Virus record (IMG/VR): IMGVR_UViG_3300045141_000107
Location: 26,206 to 90,205 of that record
DNA: 64,000 nt
Source: a virus
Reading direction: 5' to 3' (one strand)
A model generated the notes under the pieces. It saw only the letters and a program-made list of their open reading frames with translations, was not told the DNA's origin and searched no databases. The translations under genes and the position numbers were made by a program. Below are positions 56,761-63,775 of this stretch, piece after piece (position 1 is the first letter of the stretch; each line of letters starts with the position of its first letter).

Positions 56761-57228
56761 TCAGTTGACCCAACCATCTCCCGCTAAGATACGGCTGATC
56801 TGCGAATGTGCTACTTCGAATCTCCGTGCTAGATGCCTTTGACTACATCCAAGGACACAATACAGAAAGATTATTGCCTGAACCTGTCTGTATGTTAGTC
56901 TAGCTGAACCATGCCTTTCTCCTACAGCCTGTCGCCCCTTAGCCACCATGTCATCCATGTTCACCTGTTGTGTACCTAGGAACAGATGGCTTATCTCACC
57001 ACACACTCTGTTATCACATGTGTGTAGAACTTGTAATCCTTCAGGCGCTGATCCATTATGGTGTGTCCACACTAGAATATGAACCCGCCATAATCGTTGG
57101 TGGTATCTAACTAGACCGTACCCATTATCCGACAGTGGCCGTCCGCTCCAGTTTCTGCATCCAGTGACAGGGTCTAGTATTAGCCTAGTCTCTATATCAG
57201 TCCATGTTGCGCGACGGCCTTTAGTCAT
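56761..57228 (-). CDS. HNH endonuclease 2 with helix-turn-helix end
   Basis: A 155-aa protein. The N-terminus DIETRLILDPVTGCRNWSGR then YHQRLWRVHILVWTHHNG matches the HNH_3-type fold (NUMOD-like start, then the metal-binding His pair). LQVLHTCDNRVCGEISHLFL is the HNH catalytic core. The C-terminus has a helix-turn-helix (CSQRHLARRFEVAHSQISRI) for target binding. This is the layout of phage homing endonucleases. It overlaps the upstream stop (TAATG). Confidence 0.85.
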   Translation of the reverse strand: MTKGRRATWTDIETRLILDPVTGCRNWSGRPLSDNGYGLVRYHQRLWRVHILVWTHHNGSAPEGLQVLHTCDNRVCGEISHLFLGTQQVNMDDMVAKGRQAVGERHGSARLTYRQVQAIIFLYCVLGCSQRHLARRFEVAHSQISRILAGDGWVN

Positions 57229-57674
57229 TAGCTGCTATGCCCGAATATTGTCTTTTCGGCGCAGTTGCCGCATCTAAATTCACCCTGCCAGTAGACCCAC
57301 CCATTCGGGTAGTTCCCACCGTACCATGCGTAGCAGTCGTCTTCATTGCCACCATTGTCCCAGGGGAGAAGCAAATGGTTCACTCCGTCGCATCCCTCCC
57401 TGGTACCTGGAATCTCACCAGTAACCGCGTTGCACCACAGAACCGGAAACCAGTTCTTGGCACTTTCCACAGAATGCTCTGAGACAGTGTGGTCTTCCAA
57501 CTGACACATATCACAGATAGCATGTTGGCACCAGATTTTGTCAGGTGCCGTCCAGTGGTAGATAGCAGCTTCCTCACCCATGATTACTTCTGCACCACAG
57601 GGGGCATCAGCCACCCAATAGTGCATCTTCATCACAGGAGAGTACCTGCGTGCTTTGACAAACGCTGGCAGCAT
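57228..57674 (-). CDS. Zinc-rich hypothetical protein, 148 aa
   Basis: The start overlaps the upstream stop as TGATG. It has several Cys/His groups: CQHAICDMCQLEDH near residue 50, REGCDG, and FRCGNCAEKTI at the end. These suggest two zinc sites. Trp and Tyr are abundant (YAWYGGNYPNGWVYWQGEFR). The family is unknown. Confidence 0.62.
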   Translation of the reverse strand: MLPAFVKARRYSPVMKMHYWVADAPCGAEVIMGEEAAIYHWTAPDKIWCQHAICDMCQLEDHTVSEHSVESAKNWFPVLWCNAVTGEIPGTREGCDGVNHLLLPWDNGGNEDDCYAWYGGNYPNGWVYWQGEFRCGNCAEKTIFGHSS

Positions 57675-57925
57675 CAGTTCAAGCCGTCCTGCATGTAGAG
57701 GCCGATAGCCACTGGCACACAGTGCTCACCGTGGTCAGCGCAATCAACACGAACTGCCCACGCTGGTGTAATCAGGCAGTTCTTGTCACACACTTCACAC
57801 ACGTAGTGGTGGTCTTCATCCACAAACTCAGGCGGGCTGGCGAAGTGGCCTCCGCAACAATCGGAGGCCCATGTGATGCCCACAATTGGGAAGGCATCCT
57901 TCAGTTCTTGGCTGACAGTTTGCAT
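57674..57925 (-). CDS. Zinc-binding hypothetical protein, 83 aa
   Basis: Start 57925 overlaps the upstream stop as TAATG. It contains SDCCGGHFASPPEFVDEDHH then YVCEVCDKNCLI, a likely treble-clef zinc site. Paralogy with the following gene is possible in the shared layout of CC/CxxC groups, but similarity is too weak to claim. Confidence 0.6.
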   Translation of the reverse strand: MQTVSQELKDAFPIVGITWASDCCGGHFASPPEFVDEDHHYVCEVCDKNCLITPAWAVRVDCADHGEHCVPVAIGLYMQDGLN

Positions 57926-58086
57926 TACGGGGTGTCTTTTGCCTCTTGCTCTGCTTCCAGCAGCGCATCCGTCACACGCGGGGGCTTGCCTGAAGCCTTC
58001 CAAATCTCCCGACAACGTGCCCATGCGGCCAGCTTCTCGGGGCTAACCTCTGTGTTCACAGGCTGCTCGACAGGTTTCTGTGCCAT
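57925..58086 (-). CDS. 53-aa acidic helical protein
   Basis: ATG 58086 follows TATGGAGATAATC. It is mostly helical (SPEKLAAWARCREIWKASGK, TDALLEAEQEAKDTP). It is the first gene of the operon driven by P6. No family is recognised. Confidence 0.6.
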   Translation of the reverse strand: MAQKPVEQPVNTEVSPEKLAAWARCREIWKASGKPPRVTDALLEAEQEAKDTP

Positions 58087-58113
58087 GATTATCTCCATAG
58101 CTTTTCAAGTACC

Positions 58114-58155
58114 GTGGGCCTGTTGGCCCACCCACATTATGCCACATGGAGCGTC
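58114..58155 (-). promoter_or_regulatory. Promoter P6 with 5-prime hairpin
   Basis: GACGCTCC (58155-58148) then CATAAT (58141-58136) and GTGGGT. The predicted +1 at 58129 lies in the stem GTGGGCC (58131-58125) / GGCCCAC (58120-58114), loop AACA. TATGGAG follows before the ATG. Confidence 0.75.
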
Positions 58156-58253
58156 TGTGGCACATCTCCAGCCGTTCTTGACTGCACTTACCCCTAGCTG
58201 CCCATTCCCATGGAAAGAGATGGTCTGCGACTCGTGCTAGAACTAATCATGGG

Positions 58254-58667
58254 TTAGATTATCGTGCCAGATTTCCTCAAGTATCTCGCCAAGCCAAGCA
58301 ATGTCTCACGACGGTCCCGAACATTTCCCAACGCCAGATTACAAGACGGGCAGAGCAGACCACGTACACATTTTCCACACGTGTTATTCCCTGGACAACA
58401 ACGGCGGTCATGGTCCACACATATCTTAGGCATTGGTCGCTCGCACCCACCACATAGAAAGTTTTGCTTCACAAGCAAGTCAACGAACTTACGTGGTGGG
58501 ATATTGAACTTTCTCTCAAGGCGACTTTTCAGGGCAAACGCACGACCACGGACAGTACGCATTCTAGCCTGCATTCCAATTCTCTTGCAGGTGACACAGT
58601 AATCTCCAGGGAAACCATCCTTCCTTGGGCTACGTTGATGTGTAGTATCGGAGCAACGCTTGGGCAT
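58254..58667 (-). CDS. HNH endonuclease 3 (recombination endonuclease VII-like)
   Basis: A 137-aa protein. CVTCKRIG near residue 25 is the first zinc pair, CGGCERPMPKICVDHDRRCC then GKCVRGLLCPSCNLALGN form the endonuclease VII-type core (Asp-His metal site and CxxC zinc). This family, related to T4 gp49, resolves DNA junctions or acts as a homing nuclease. The ATG (58667) is at +2 of a TATAAT promoter, so the mRNA should be leaderless. Confidence 0.85.
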   Translation of the reverse strand: MPKRCSDTTHQRSPRKDGFPGDYCVTCKRIGMQARMRTVRGRAFALKSRLERKFNIPPRKFVDLLVKQNFLCGGCERPMPKICVDHDRRCCPGNNTCGKCVRGLLCPSCNLALGNVRDRRETLLGLARYLRKSGTII

Positions 58668-58690
58668 TGCCCCAATTATACCCTATGACG
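58668..58690 (-). promoter_or_regulatory. Promoter of the leaderless endonuclease VII-like gene
   Basis: TATAAT (58680-58675) preceded by GGCGTCATAGGG. The predicted +1 is 58668, one base before the ATG. There is no room for a ribosome site. Confidence 0.65.
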
Positions 58691-58937
58691 CCGCTTGCTT
58701 CTCCATGGCACAGTATTCACACACGTGCGGTGCGTACTCGATGTAGTCCACCATCCACTGCCAGACGTGCCAGAGCCACGGCCTGAAACCACCTAGCTCC
58801 TCGAACACGTACGTCTCACGCTTGTTGCGCCACGTCATTCTCAGCAGGCAGCGCACATGGAACCTGCGGGCCAAGATAGCCCGCACCACCATACTTAGAA
58901 TGACACCGTTGGGTTTCGACCAGTTGGCGTAGGTCAC
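58683..58937 (-). CDS. Hypothetical protein, 84 aa
   Basis: A GTG start overlapping the previous stop (TAGTG). Trp-rich (GGFRPWLWHVWQWMVDYIEY) with a Cys pair at the end (HVCEYCAMEK). The middle is basic (RCLLRMTWRNKRETYVF). It may be a zinc-containing accessory protein. The upstream element of the HNH 3 promoter lies in its last codons. Confidence 0.6.
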   Translation of the reverse strand: MTYANWSKPNGVILSMVVRAILARRFHVRCLLRMTWRNKRETYVFEELGGFRPWLWHVWQWMVDYIEYAPHVCEYCAMEKQAAS

Positions 58938-59287
58938 TACTTGACCTTGCGCACTGAGAATTGGCCCTCAGGGTTTGCTTCCATGGAGATGGCCCGCTGC
59001 TTACGCATCTGGCTCTCGGTGCCGCGCTGGAGTACCTGGCCTGTCTCCTTGTTGACCAGCTCATGGGTGCCCTCAGGCACACCCACCACAAAGACCTCCT
59101 CGGGCACCGTATCCACTTCACCAGTGGCAGTCTCGTCCCAACCCTGTGGGACGGTTTCTTCCTCCACGTGGTTGTGAGTGTTGTGCATGTACTGCTGCAT
59201 GCTCATGCGGCGGCCAGCACGGATGTCGATGCGCTTCTGCAAGCGCTTGCGAGCCTGCTTGACGCGGCCCATAGTTCTACGGTTCAT
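58937..59287 (-). CDS. Hypothetical protein, 116 aa
   Basis: ATG 59287 follows CAGGAGTGGT. The N-terminus is highly basic (MGRVKQARKRLQKRIDIRAG). The C-terminal half is acidic, then strand-rich (PEEVFVVGVPEGTHELVNKE). A nucleic-acid-binding role is possible. It is the first gene after P7. Confidence 0.62.
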   Translation of the reverse strand: MNRRTMGRVKQARKRLQKRIDIRAGRRMSMQQYMHNTHNHVEEETVPQGWDETATGEVDTVPEEVFVVGVPEGTHELVNKETGQVLQRGTESQMRKQRAISMEANPEGQFSVRKVK

Positions 59288-59298
59288 ACCACTCCTGT

Positions 59299-59363
59299 GT
59301 GCACATTCTAGTCATATAGGCTTGCCTGGTGTGCACTGGCCTAATTATGGGGCCTAGATTATC
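59299..59363 (-). promoter_or_regulatory. Promoter P7 with 5-prime stem
   Basis: GATAATCT (59363-59356) contains the TAA stop of the upstream gene. CATAAT (59349-59344) follows. The predicted +1 at 59337 begins AGTGCAC, whose GTGCAC (59336-59331) pairs with GTGCAC (59304-59299), enclosing a smaller AGGCAAGCCT hairpin. CAGGAGTGG precedes the ATG. Confidence 0.65.
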
Positions 59364-59562
59364 TTTTGCGCAACGCCACGGACCGCATGGCCTGAGGTAA
59401 GTTCTCCACAAACCATTCTTTGACTTCCTCTGCGGTCAACCCCTGCCGATACAGTCTGCCGACCAGGCGTACCAGATCATCGCGTGACTTGGCAGCCATT
59501 TCGGCCTGTGAGAGTGGGTTCACCACTCTGTTAGTCTTACGCACTGGCACGACTTTGCTCAC
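59359..59562 (-). CDS. Helical protein, 67 aa
   Basis: A GTG start overlapping the previous stop (GTGA). It has two helices (QAEMAAKSRDDLVRLVGRLY and EEVKEWFVENLPQAMRSVAL) and a basic end. The family is unknown. Its stop codon is part of promoter P7. Confidence 0.6.
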   Translation of the reverse strand: MSKVVPVRKTNRVVNPLSQAEMAAKSRDDLVRLVGRLYRQGLTAEEVKEWFVENLPQAMRSVALRKR

Positions 59563-59894
59563 GCCTGGACACCAACTGGATAAGCAGCCAGCTCACGCTT
59601 GGCCTGTGCATCCCACTTAGCAGGGGCATCAGCCTCACACCTGAATGCATAGTCAAGCGCGAGAGGGTAAGCCCGATTGTAGTGGCAGACTACCTCGTAG
59701 TAGCCATAGTCACCATCTCGGTTGAACTTTGCAGCCAGCCGTGCTCCCTCGGGTTCGTTCCCAAGGGTACGGCGTATGAGTTGCATGAACGCATGGCACT
59801 CTGCTCTCATGCGCTCGTAGTTCGAGCCAGAAACGTTGGCCTGCTCACACTTCTCGTCGCAGGGCGCAGGCCCAATTTCAATGTAGTCCAACAT
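59559..59894 (-). CDS. Hypothetical protein, 111 aa
   Basis: ATG 59894 overlaps the upstream stop (TGATG), with GGAGTGATT upstream. The protein is mainly helical with several Cys (PAPCDEKCEQANVSGSNYER, RMRAECHAFMQLIRRTLG) and a mixed end (GYYEVVCHYNRAYPLALDYA). No family is recognised. Confidence 0.62.
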   Translation of the reverse strand: MLDYIEIGPAPCDEKCEQANVSGSNYERMRAECHAFMQLIRRTLGNEPEGARLAAKFNRDGDYGYYEVVCHYNRAYPLALDYAFRCEADAPAKWDAQAKRELAAYPVGVQA

Positions 59895-60259
59895 CAAATC
59901 ACTCCAGGGTTTAGACACTGCCAGCCTTTTGTGCAGAGCCACACTGTCTCGTTGCTCAGCACCACGATGTCCCCCATTGAGAAGCTGCGCTCCATTGGCA
60001 CAGCTTTCTCGCTGAAGTAGTTATTACCCTGTGCATCCCACGCGCGTTCGCACAAGGTAATCTGGCTCTGGTCATTCTCAACGGAGATGTAGTACATCTT
60101 GTACACACCCTGCGTCAAGTACCAGAGGGCACGTGCTGGGAACTTGGGATCGAAGTACACTTCCGTAACTGGATGCTGTCCCCAACGCTCTGTGCATGCC
60201 TCCCAATCCAGCACACCAATTTGCACTACAACCGTGTCCACACTTGTGTCAGTAGCCAT
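59894..60259 (-). CDS. Hypothetical beta-rich protein, 121 aa
   Basis: ATG 60259 follows AAGGAGTGTGGCGAG. The sequence alternates strands (TVVVQIGVLDWEACTERW, YLTQGVYKMYYISVENDQ, MGDIVVLSNETVWLCTKGW). Size and strands resemble small phage beta-barrel proteins, but there is no confident family. It is the first gene after P8. Confidence 0.62.
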   Translation of the reverse strand: MATDTSVDTVVVQIGVLDWEACTERWGQHPVTEVYFDPKFPARALWYLTQGVYKMYYISVENDQSQITLCERAWDAQGNNYFSEKAVPMERSFSMGDIVVLSNETVWLCTKGWQCLNPGVI

Positions 60260-60276
60260 CTCGCCACACTCCTTGC

Positions 60277-60320
60277 GGTACCTATGGGCACCCACCCACA
60301 TAATACCACACAGACCGTCT
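60277..60320 (-). promoter_or_regulatory. Promoter P8 with 5-prime hairpin
   Basis: AGACGGTCT (60320-60312) contains the TAG stop context of the upstream gene. TATTAT (60305-60300) and GTGGGT follow. The predicted +1 at 60293 begins GGGTGCC, pairing with GGTACC (60282-60277) through one G-T pair. AAGGAGTG follows. Confidence 0.65.
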
Positions 60321-60531
60321 ACCAGGGTTCACTGACTTTGACAGCGATATGCCTTGGACCACTGCCGTCAGTGGACCTGATCCTGATAGTAAAGTTGAGC
60401 CTGTCGATGCGTGTGATATCCATGCGGTCCATATCCACACCAACACCCTGAAGTGAATCAACCATGTACATCCTTGTCATGGCGACCAGCGCGTCTGTGA
60501 CTTTGTACTTGGTATCCTGGGGTAGGGGCAT
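60319..60531 (-). CDS. Hypothetical protein, 70 aa
   Basis: Starts at ATG 60531 overlapping the upstream stop. Helical start (DALVAMTRMYMVDSLQGVG) then strands (LNFTIRIRSTDGSGPRHIAV). The family is unknown. The TAG stop forms the first bases of P8. Confidence 0.6.
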   Translation of the reverse strand: MPLPQDTKYKVTDALVAMTRMYMVDSLQGVGVDMDRMDITRIDRLNFTIRIRSTDGSGPRHIAVKVSEPW

Positions 60532-60749
60532 TATGATGCTAGCACCTCCTGCTTCGCGATGATGTTGTTGTCGGCATCTGTCTCACAAATCTCCCAGATG
60601 CTACCCATGTCGTCGGTGACAATGCCTACCGTGTTTTCTTCGGTAGAAGCAGAATCATAATAGAACGGGTCCATGCTGGCCTGCACATGGACTACGTGTT
60701 TCTCAGCGCTAAACTTACTCAGCGCCTTCACAAAGTCTTTTGTCAACAT
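60531..60749 (-). CDS. Hypothetical protein, 72 aa
   Basis: The start overlaps the UvrD-like helicase stop (TAATG). A compact alpha/beta protein (FVKALSKFSAEKHVVHVQAS, GIVTDDMGSIWEICETDADN). No family is recognised. Coupling to the helicase gene suggests co-function. Confidence 0.6.
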   Translation of the reverse strand: MLTKDFVKALSKFSAEKHVVHVQASMDPFYYDSASTEENTVGIVTDDMGSIWEICETDADNNIIAKQEVLAS

Positions 60750-62257
60750 TAGTGGATGTGTAGCTCCTGTATCGCACGAGTAATGGCAACGTACTTGAGA
60801 TTGTACTCTTGCTGGATTTCCTCATCCGTGGTTGCCATTGGATGCGGCATAAGTCCAGGCTCGATAATGTGCACGATGTGGCTCTCAAGGCCCTTGGCTC
60901 GGTGCACGCTAGACAGTAGCACAAACTTGGTCTTGTCCGTGCTGCCATCGATATCGGCAAAGATTAGCTGGATACGGTCCAACACCTGCTGAACAGTTTC
61001 CATTCCCTGGCATAGTGCGTCGATGCAATCACACTTGTCTGCCAGTACCTGAAGCTTGGCTTCGTTGCTGATAGCCCTTGTAGGGTCTGCACCCAGGCGC
61101 AGTGTCTCTTTGTCACGCCACTCGTTCAGCTTGGTAGTCAGTTCGACCACCGTGTCATGCGGCGCGGCAAGACGCTTGATTAGCTTGGCTAAGTCAGCAC
61201 CTACTTCTCTGCCCTGGATTTTGACTGGCACATTGCCAGCAATCAGCCCGTAGGCTGCACTGACCAGCGGTGCATTCGTGCGACACAGCACCATGTGGCT
61301 GCGCCGGAACTCCAGCGTGCTGTTGTGCTTGACGATGCCGTACTCCATAGGAGGTTCTTCCTTGGAGCCACTGGTTTTCCATACCAAGTATGGTTCCCAT
61401 AGTTCCGGCACGCACTCGAACGTAGGCACAATCTCTTGTGCTAGTTCCACCACAGATGGTGGGCATCTGCGCGTCACTGTTAGAGGCAGTACCTTTACCT
61501 CTCTGTCAGTACCTTCCAGCATGATGCGCATGTTGTCCATGCTATGCGCATCGGCACCCCTGAACCTGTAGATAGCCTGGCGCTTGTCGCCTACCAGGAC
61601 AATACGAGAGCCAGACATCATAACCAGCTCTTGCTGCACACGGTTCAAGTCCTGGCTCTCATCCACAAACAGCACATCGAACTTCTCAACTGCCAGCCCC
61701 AGGACTACGGGCAGGTACAGCATGTCGTCGAAGTCGATGGTGGTCAGGTCTTTCTTGCTTTTCTCAAGGCAGCCCCGCGTTAGACCGCAGATTACCTTGG
61801 TGCTGTCTTCCAGTTCTATGCCGTACTCGGCAGCCAGCCCAACCAGATTCTCAGTAGTTGGTTCCGTCAGCGTGTTCTTGCACAACGACACCAACCTGAG
61901 CGTTGCACTTCTCACATGCGGAGAAGCCAGCGGCGGTATCATTTTGGCAACCTTGTCTCGGTCCAACATGTCACGCAATGGTTTCTTTGCGTGGTCCGAG
62001 ACAGCCTTGCCACCGAGACTATGCAACGTCGCAGCCTTGACGCCCCTTGGCACCCTGTTCTGCAACTCCATTGCAATGGTCCGGTTGAAACAGACGAAGG
62101 CCACTTTCTTGCCACGTGGTAGCACCTTCAGTGCTTCCAAGATGGTAGTGGTCTTGCCCGTACCAGCAAGCGCTTCGATAATCAGGTGGCAGTTCTCTTC
62201 CTTGCACACCTTCATAATCTGTGCTTGCTGCGGACTAAGTGTTAGTGCCACGTTCAC
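60749..62257 (-). CDS. UvrD/Rep-like SF1 DNA helicase
   Basis: A 502-aa superfamily 1A helicase. In order: Q-motif-like LSPQQAQIM, Walker A ALAGTGKTTT (about 29-38), motif Ia AFVCFNRTIAMEL, Walker B VLFVDESQDLN (about 195-205), motif III LVGDKRQAIYRFRGAD, motif IV LTVTRRCP, motif V SVHRAKGLES near 435, and motif VI YVAITRAIQELHI at the end. It probably unwinds DNA with 3-prime to 5-prime polarity in replication or repair. It is shorter than UvrD, lacking the large accessory 2B domain. ATG 62257 lies after P9. Confidence 0.88.
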   Translation of the reverse strand: MNVALTLSPQQAQIMKVCKEENCHLIIEALAGTGKTTTILEALKVLPRGKKVAFVCFNRTIAMELQNRVPRGVKAATLHSLGGKAVSDHAKKPLRDMLDRDKVAKMIPPLASPHVRSATLRLVSLCKNTLTEPTTENLVGLAAEYGIELEDSTKVICGLTRGCLEKSKKDLTTIDFDDMLYLPVVLGLAVEKFDVLFVDESQDLNRVQQELVMMSGSRIVLVGDKRQAIYRFRGADAHSMDNMRIMLEGTDREVKVLPLTVTRRCPPSVVELAQEIVPTFECVPELWEPYLVWKTSGSKEEPPMEYGIVKHNSTLEFRRSHMVLCRTNAPLVSAAYGLIAGNVPVKIQGREVGADLAKLIKRLAAPHDTVVELTTKLNEWRDKETLRLGADPTRAISNEAKLQVLADKCDCIDALCQGMETVQQVLDRIQLIFADIDGSTDKTKFVLLSSVHRAKGLESHIVHIIEPGLMPHPMATTDEEIQQEYNLKYVAITRAIQELHIH

Positions 62258-62277
62258 CCCTGTGCTTTCTATAGCGT

Positions 62278-62319
62278 AGCCCTGGTTGGGCTAGCCACAG
62301 TATGCGGCACAGACTATCT
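62278..62319 (-). promoter_or_regulatory. Promoter P9 with 5-prime hairpin
   Basis: AGATAGTCT (62319-62311) includes the TAG stop of the upstream gene. CATACT (62304-62299) and GTGGCT follow. The predicted +1 at 62292 is the first base of the hairpin AGCCC-AACCA-GGGCT (62292-62278). It drives the UvrD-like helicase. Confidence 0.75.
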
Positions 62320-62652
62320 TTTGTGCAATGCCGCCAGACGGGTACCTTTGACAACAAGGTATCTGAAGCCTGTGTTGTCTCTGGCGATGCGCATGGCCTC
62401 GCCGTTCAAAGCATCAAAGATAATCTCAAGCTGGATGTTCATCTCTTCCCAGACTTGGTCCCAGCTTTGCTGGCTGGTTTGTTCGTCAAACCATTTCTCT
62501 GGCAGATAAGCCTTGAAGTAGGCTATCCCCATATCACGCGAGCTATCTACGGTACCGGGACCTGTCGCCAACTCTGCTGCAACCACGTCACGCATGAAGC
62601 CTATGGCTAGCATGCGTGCCTGGTCAGCGTCTACCCTACGTTTCTTTGTCAC
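62314..62652 (-). CDS. Hypothetical protein, 112 aa
   Basis: A GTG start one base after the previous stop (TGAGGTGACA). Mainly helical (ARMLAIGFMRDVVAAELATG, QQSWDQVWEEMNIQLEIIFD) with a basic end. Its stop is shared with the upstream element of P9. No family is recognised. Confidence 0.6.
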   Translation of the reverse strand: MTKKRRVDADQARMLAIGFMRDVVAAELATGPGTVDSSRDMGIAYFKAYLPEKWFDEQTSQQSWDQVWEEMNIQLEIIFDALNGEAMRIARDNTGFRYLVVKGTRLAALHKR

Positions 62653-62653
62653 C

Positions 62654-62824
62654 TCAGTCGTCGAGTTCCTCCAGCAGTACGGCTTTGGTCGCCTCCAGCA
62701 GTTTCTCCCAAGTTTGGGTTGGGATAGACACCAGTTTCTTGCTGGTATCGGTCTGGTATGGCTCGGCCTGTCGTTCTGCCAGCCTACGCGCCGCTAGCAA
62801 GTTGATAAGCGTCTGGTCTTTCAA
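62654..62824 (-). CDS. 56-aa helical protein (start uncertain)
   Basis: I choose TTG 62824 because AGGGAGTG lies eight bases upstream; GTG 62833 is the alternative. It is a two-helix protein (LINLLAARRLAERQAEPYQT, WEKLLEATKAVLLEELDD). The family is unknown. Confidence 0.55.
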   Translation of the reverse strand: MKDQTLINLLAARRLAERQAEPYQTDTSKKLVSIPTQTWEKLLEATKAVLLEELDD

Positions 62825-62829
62825 TGTTT

Positions 62830-63093
62830 TCACTCCCTGTATCCTGCCTGTTTCGGTACCTTGAGTCTGTCGGTGTGGAACCCAACATAACTCTTCACGT
62901 GGGGTTCGATGTGAAAGTGCCACGCGGGGTGCTCTTTCGCCAAACCCTCAATCATCTCGTCCACAAACTTGCTCTCTGCCTCGTAGTACATGCCGTAGAC
63001 TTCGACGCCCTCAAGTGGCACCTGACTATGCGGCAGTTCGTTCAGGCCAGCACCAGATGTAGCCTCTGGTCGGTACACTAGTACAACAATCAT
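62830..63093 (-). CDS. Hypothetical protein, 87 aa
   Basis: ATG 63093 follows GAGAGGGCTA and P10. It begins with a hydrophobic strand (IVVLVYRPEATSG) and has an alternating alpha/beta pattern (VEVYGMYYEAESKFVDEMIE, AWHFHIEPHVKSYVGFHTDR). It resembles small ferredoxin-fold proteins, though no family can be named. Its final codons include the AGGGAGTGA ribosome site of the next gene. Confidence 0.62.
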   Translation of the reverse strand: MIVVLVYRPEATSGAGLNELPHSQVPLEGVEVYGMYYEAESKFVDEMIEGLAKEHPAWHFHIEPHVKSYVGFHTDRLKVPKQAGYRE

Positions 63094-63112
63094 TAGCCCT
63101 CTCTTTCATATG

Positions 63113-63158
63113 GCGGTACCTAAGGCACCGCTGCCCACAGTATAGGGGCTAGATTATC
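63113..63158 (-). promoter_or_regulatory. Promoter P10 with 5-prime hairpin
   Basis: GATAATCT (63158-63151) includes the TAA stop of the upstream gene. TATACT (63144-63139) and GTGGGC follow. The predicted +1 at 63132 is followed at once by the hairpin GCGGTGCC-TTA-GGTACCGC (63131-63113), then GAGAGGG before the ATG. Confidence 0.75.
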
Positions 63159-63480
63159 GGGTAGGCAATCCTAGAGCGAGTCTGGCAGTGTACAGCCGTA
63201 GCTGTTTCTTACCTTGAGGACTGAGCCTGTGCCGTAACCATGCTTTCAAGCACTCTTTGCAGCGGCCAGTTCCATAGAAACCCGACACGTCTGTAGCAGA
63301 CCCTAGCTCGTAGCCCTTGAATCTGCCATTCACCATAATCATCTTCTGCGTAATGGTTTTCTTACCACACAACGTATAGTCATTGCGCTTCAAGATGTGC
63401 CGATTATGGCGGTAGTCTTCGGATAAGACAATACAGGCACCCTTGTATCCTAGTGCCATGAGCATTTGAGTTGGTATCAC
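63154..63480 (-). CDS. Zinc-binding hypothetical protein, 108 aa
   Basis: A GTG start (63480) close to a GATACT hexamer, with no ribosome site; ATG 63465 is an alternative. The Cys pattern YTLCGKKTITQKMIMVNG then YGTGRCKECLKAWLRHRL suggests one zinc site near a basic C-terminus, a layout common in phage DNA-binding proteins. The family is unknown. Confidence 0.58.
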   Translation of the reverse strand: MIPTQMLMALGYKGACIVLSEDYRHNRHILKRNDYTLCGKKTITQKMIMVNGRFKGYELGSATDVSGFYGTGRCKECLKAWLRHRLSPQGKKQLRLYTARLALGLPTR

Positions 63481-63510
63481 AGTATCTTATCTTTGAGTTG
63501 GAGTACCTTG

Positions 63511-63536
63511 CCCCTGGCGGGGCAACCCCACCAGGG
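63511..63536. terminator. GC-rich hairpin without T run
   Basis: CCCTGGCGGGG (63512-63522) pairs with CCCCACCAGGG (63526-63536) with one mismatch. It lies between two minus-strand genes. No T run follows on either strand, so it may be a processing or pause site rather than a terminator. Confidence 0.4.
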
Positions 63537-63567
63537 ACAAGAGCGGCACCACACCATGTTTGAAATC

Positions 63568-63669
63568 TCAGTGTTCCGCGCCCACAAGATTCTTATAGGG
63601 AAGCCCTAGCACTGACATGCCAATAGGCTTATATGCCCCTACGTCTTCGGGTGTCAGCCCGAAGTCCAC
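63568..63669 (-). CDS. Possible 33-aa protein
   Basis: A GTG-started frame with GGAGTG nine bases upstream. The product is compact with a plausible mix (DFGLTPEDVGAYKPIGMSV then LGLPYKNLVGAEH). It fills an otherwise empty 300-base gap. There is no other support. Confidence 0.35.
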   Translation of the reverse strand: MDFGLTPEDVGAYKPIGMSVLGLPYKNLVGAEH

Positions 63670-63775
63670 ATATAATTGTTCACTCCATGCCAGACCAGGG
63701 GGAGGGAGTGAAGCTCAACCCCTGGATTGGGCAGACAACGGTGCACAGCTTAGGCATCTAAAAGATGGCCTGCTC

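Noticed and set aside
63490-63775. Possible tRNA or structured RNA in the right-end gap
   Set aside because: A GC-rich hairpin is present, but no cloverleaf, anticodon arm or T-loop consensus could be drawn on either strand.
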